Positions 14,921 through 16,278 of a stretch of 16,278 bases of DNA are shown here, in pieces (position 1 is the first letter of the stretch; each line of letters begins with the position of its first letter). This DNA comes from Actinomycetes bacterium. Its GTDB lineage: Bacteria > Actinomycetota > Actinomycetes > Actinomycetales > Microbacteriaceae. A model generated the notes under the pieces. The model did not search any database. It was given only the letters and a program-made list of their open reading frames with translations, and was not told the origin of the DNA. Both the position numbers and the translations under genes were made by a program. The stretch spans positions 1-16,278 of the forward strand of contig JAEWJG010000439.1 in the NCBI GenBank assembly GCA_023386675.1, in the 5' to 3' direction.

Positions 14921-15661
14921 TCACCGGTGCGCGGGTGCCGGCCGCACCACCCGGAACGGCGTCCCGGCGCAGGGCAGCGCGTCTTCCGGCACCGCCACCA
15001 CCGAGCCCACTACGACGGTCGGGTCGGCCGAGATCAGCACCCGGCCGACCGCGTTGACGAGGGCGAGCGGCTCCTGCGTCGCCAGCAGCACCGGCAGCAG
15101 CTCGCGCTCCAGCCGCTTGACGTAGACGTCGACGCCGACGACGCCGACCACGGCGTCGCCGCGTTCGACCGGCGCGGTCACCGTCACGATGTAGTCGCAC
15201 GCGCAGAGGTGGTCGACGTACGGGCCGGTGACGTGCGTCCTGTGGGTGGAGGACGGGACGCGGTACCACTCCAGCGACGGGAAGTCGCGCAGGTACTCGG
15301 CGTACGCCCGCGAGGCGAGGTCGAGCCGCGACGGCCCGGACGTCGCCCCGAAGACCGGGTTGTCGTCCAGCGCCCCGAGCCACCACGCGAAGTGGAGGTC
15401 GCCGGACCGCGTGGTCTCCGGTGCCGCGATGAAGCCCGCGCCGATGAGCAGCGGATCGTCCGCAGCCAGCTCCGGGAGCACCAGCTCCGCAACACGCTCG
15501 TCCAGGGCCGCGGGTGGCGTCGCGCCGTCCCCGGCGACGACCTCGAGGATCGAGGTCCGCCACGCCGAGAGCAGGGTGTGGATGCCGCCGAACAGCTCCG
15601 CCACCCGGTCGGCCACGGCCTCGGCGTCGACCCGCGAACGGGTGGTCGTGGGCTCAGCCAT
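14921..15661 (-). CDS. Soluble Cache-domain sensor-like protein
   Basis: This 246-residue protein carries a Cache-like sensor region at about 70-215. The clearest marks are G146-P-Y-V-D150, C153-x-C155-D-Y-I-V-T, A163-P-V and V172-G-V-V-G-V-D-V-Y180, the pattern seen in Cache ligand-binding domains. Most Cache domains sit outside the membrane in chemoreceptors or kinases; here there is no signal peptide, membrane segment or output domain, so the protein should be cytosolic. An alpha-helical start (about 10-43) precedes the domain. The ATG at 15661 lies inside the end of the GntR-type regulator gene (8-nt overlap), so the two are probably made together and may work together, for example with the Cache protein binding the ligand for the regulator (inference). 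The ligand cannot be told from the sequence. Confidence 0.85.
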   Translation of the reverse strand: MAEPTTTRSRVDAEAVADRVAELFGGIHTLLSAWRTSILEVVAGDGATPPAALDERVAELVLPELAADDPLLIGAGFIAAPETTRSGDLHFAWWLGALDDNPVFGATSGPSRLDLASRAYAEYLRDFPSLEWYRVPSSTHRTHVTGPYVDHLCACDYIVTVTAPVERGDAVVGVVGVDVYVKRLERELLPVLLATQEPLALVNAVGRVLISADPTVVVGSVVAVPEDALPCAGTPFRVVRPAPAHR

Positions 15662-16278
15662 CGATCGGACCGCCCGTCTCGACGCGGGCCTTCGCCTGCA
15701 GCAGCCAGCGTGCGACCGCGTCCACGAGGCTGCTCACTTCGGCGCGTGCGGTCGAGCCATCCCGGGCGGCGACCGCGTCGGCGATCCGACGGGCGCGGGT
15801 CTCCGCCGACGCACGCAGGGTCGCGTCGCGCATCCCGAGCCACAGCAGCGGGCCGAACTCGGCCTGCAGCCGGAGCTGCTCCCGCACCAGCCGCGTCGAC
15901 TGGCTGAGCACGGCCAGCTCCAGCAGGAAGCCGCCCGCGTTGCGCCGCGCCTCGGCGGCGCCCGAGAAGTCGGCGGCGTCGAGCCAGTGGCGCAGGCGCT
16001 CGTCGTCCTCGGCCGTCGAGCGCTCGGCGGCGCGGTCGGCGCAGCCGGCGGCGATGGTGGTGACGTAGACGGCGAGGTCGCTCAGCTCTACCTGGGAGAG
16101 ACCGCGCAGCCGGGTGGTCAGCAGCGCGTCGTCCGGGTCGCCGGGATGTACCACGAAGCTGCCGCCGTCGCGCCCGCGGCGCGTCTCGACCAGGCCCGCC
16201 TGGCGCAGCATCCCGAGGCCCTCGCGCGTGGTCACCAGGGCGACGCCGAAGCGGCGGGCGAGCTCGGCCTCGCTGGGC
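15654..16278 (-). CDS. GntR family regulator with FCD-like domain, 5' end outside window
   Basis: The visible 207 residues run to the window edge in an open frame, so the start lies beyond 16278. The first visible part is the end of a GntR winged helix-turn-helix (P-S-E-A-E-L-A-R-R-F-G-V, then T-R-E-G-L, G-L-V-E-T-R-R-G and D-G-G-S-F-V). The rest is an all-helical domain like FCD of FadR-subfamily regulators. FCD domains often bind a metal through one Asp and three His; here the usual F-H position reads F-L-L-E-L and the later E-H position reads A-E-T-R, with no His in those helices, so metal binding seems unlikely. It is translationally coupled to the Cache protein. The GTG at 16235 is not the true start because it would cut the DNA-binding domain. 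Confidence 0.88.
   Translation of the reverse strand, partial: PSEAELARRFGVALVTTREGLGMLRQAGLVETRRGRDGGSFVVHPGDPDDALLTTRLRGLSQVELSDLAVYVTTIAAGCADRAAERSTAEDDERLRHWLDAADFSGAAEARRNAGGFLLELAVLSQSTRLVREQLRLQAEFGPLLWLGMRDATLRASAETRARRIADAVAARDGSTARAEVSSLVDAVARWLLQAKARVETGGPIDG

Noticed and set aside
14911..14928. ACCGG/CCGGT inverted repeat over the Cache gene stop as a terminator
   Set aside because: The stem is five pairs with an 8-nt loop and no T run; such repeats are common by chance at this GC content.
1..16278. tRNA, rRNA, CRISPR array, insertion sequence or prophage
   Set aside because: I saw no tRNA-like folds, no regular short repeats with spacers, no transposase or integrase motifs and no terminal inverted repeats. 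The window is densely coding on one strand.

Overview
The window is very GC-rich (roughly 70% by eye), and every credible gene lies on the minus strand, so transcription runs from the right end to the left. Codon use, GTG starts, stop/start overlaps (TGATG, ATGA, GTGA) and the protein families all point to a high-GC actinobacterium. A Microbacteriaceae member close to Leifsonia is my best guess, but that is an inference from gene style and not a match to a reference.

Layout in transcription order: (1) 16278-14921 holds a GntR/FCD-type regulator, cut by the window edge, that overlaps by 8 nt a gene for a soluble Cache-domain protein. (2) 14862-12866 holds an FHA-domain protein and a PP2C phosphatase with a 4-nt overlap. 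(3) 12865-12724 is a 142-nt control region with a -10-like TACAAT, an 8-bp palindrome and a repeated 10-mer. (4) 12723-5384 holds a transmembrane Ser/Thr protein kinase with an outside FN3-like domain and, overlapping by 4 nt, a 1970-residue membrane-anchored protein built of about ten Ig/cadherin-like modules of about 97 residues plus FN3 domains. (5) 5286-64 holds a tightly overlapping set: MoxR AAA ATPase, DUF58 protein, transglutaminase-like membrane protein, and a zinc-ribbon/FHA protein. The last 63 nt carry a perfect 13-nt palindrome that probably belongs to the next gene beyond the left edge.

The eight genes from the FHA protein to the zinc-ribbon/FHA protein look like one functional locus. 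It combines a phospho-signalling set (kinase, phosphatase, two phosphothreonine-reading FHA proteins), a giant cell-surface fibre, and a MoxR-DUF58-transglutaminase module of the kind thought to act in envelope assembly. The gene set matches, from memory, the bifidobacterial 'PFNA' cluster (kinase, FN3 protein, AAA ATPase, DUF58, transglutaminase), so the locus type is not wholly new. The version here has unusual traits. The transglutaminase-like protein has Gln and Ser where the catalytic Cys and His should be, and contains no cysteine at all. The DUF58 protein has Ala in place of the first metal-binding Asp. All twelve cysteines of the giant surface protein fall in short-range pairs. The GntR-Cache pair to the right looks like a separate operon.
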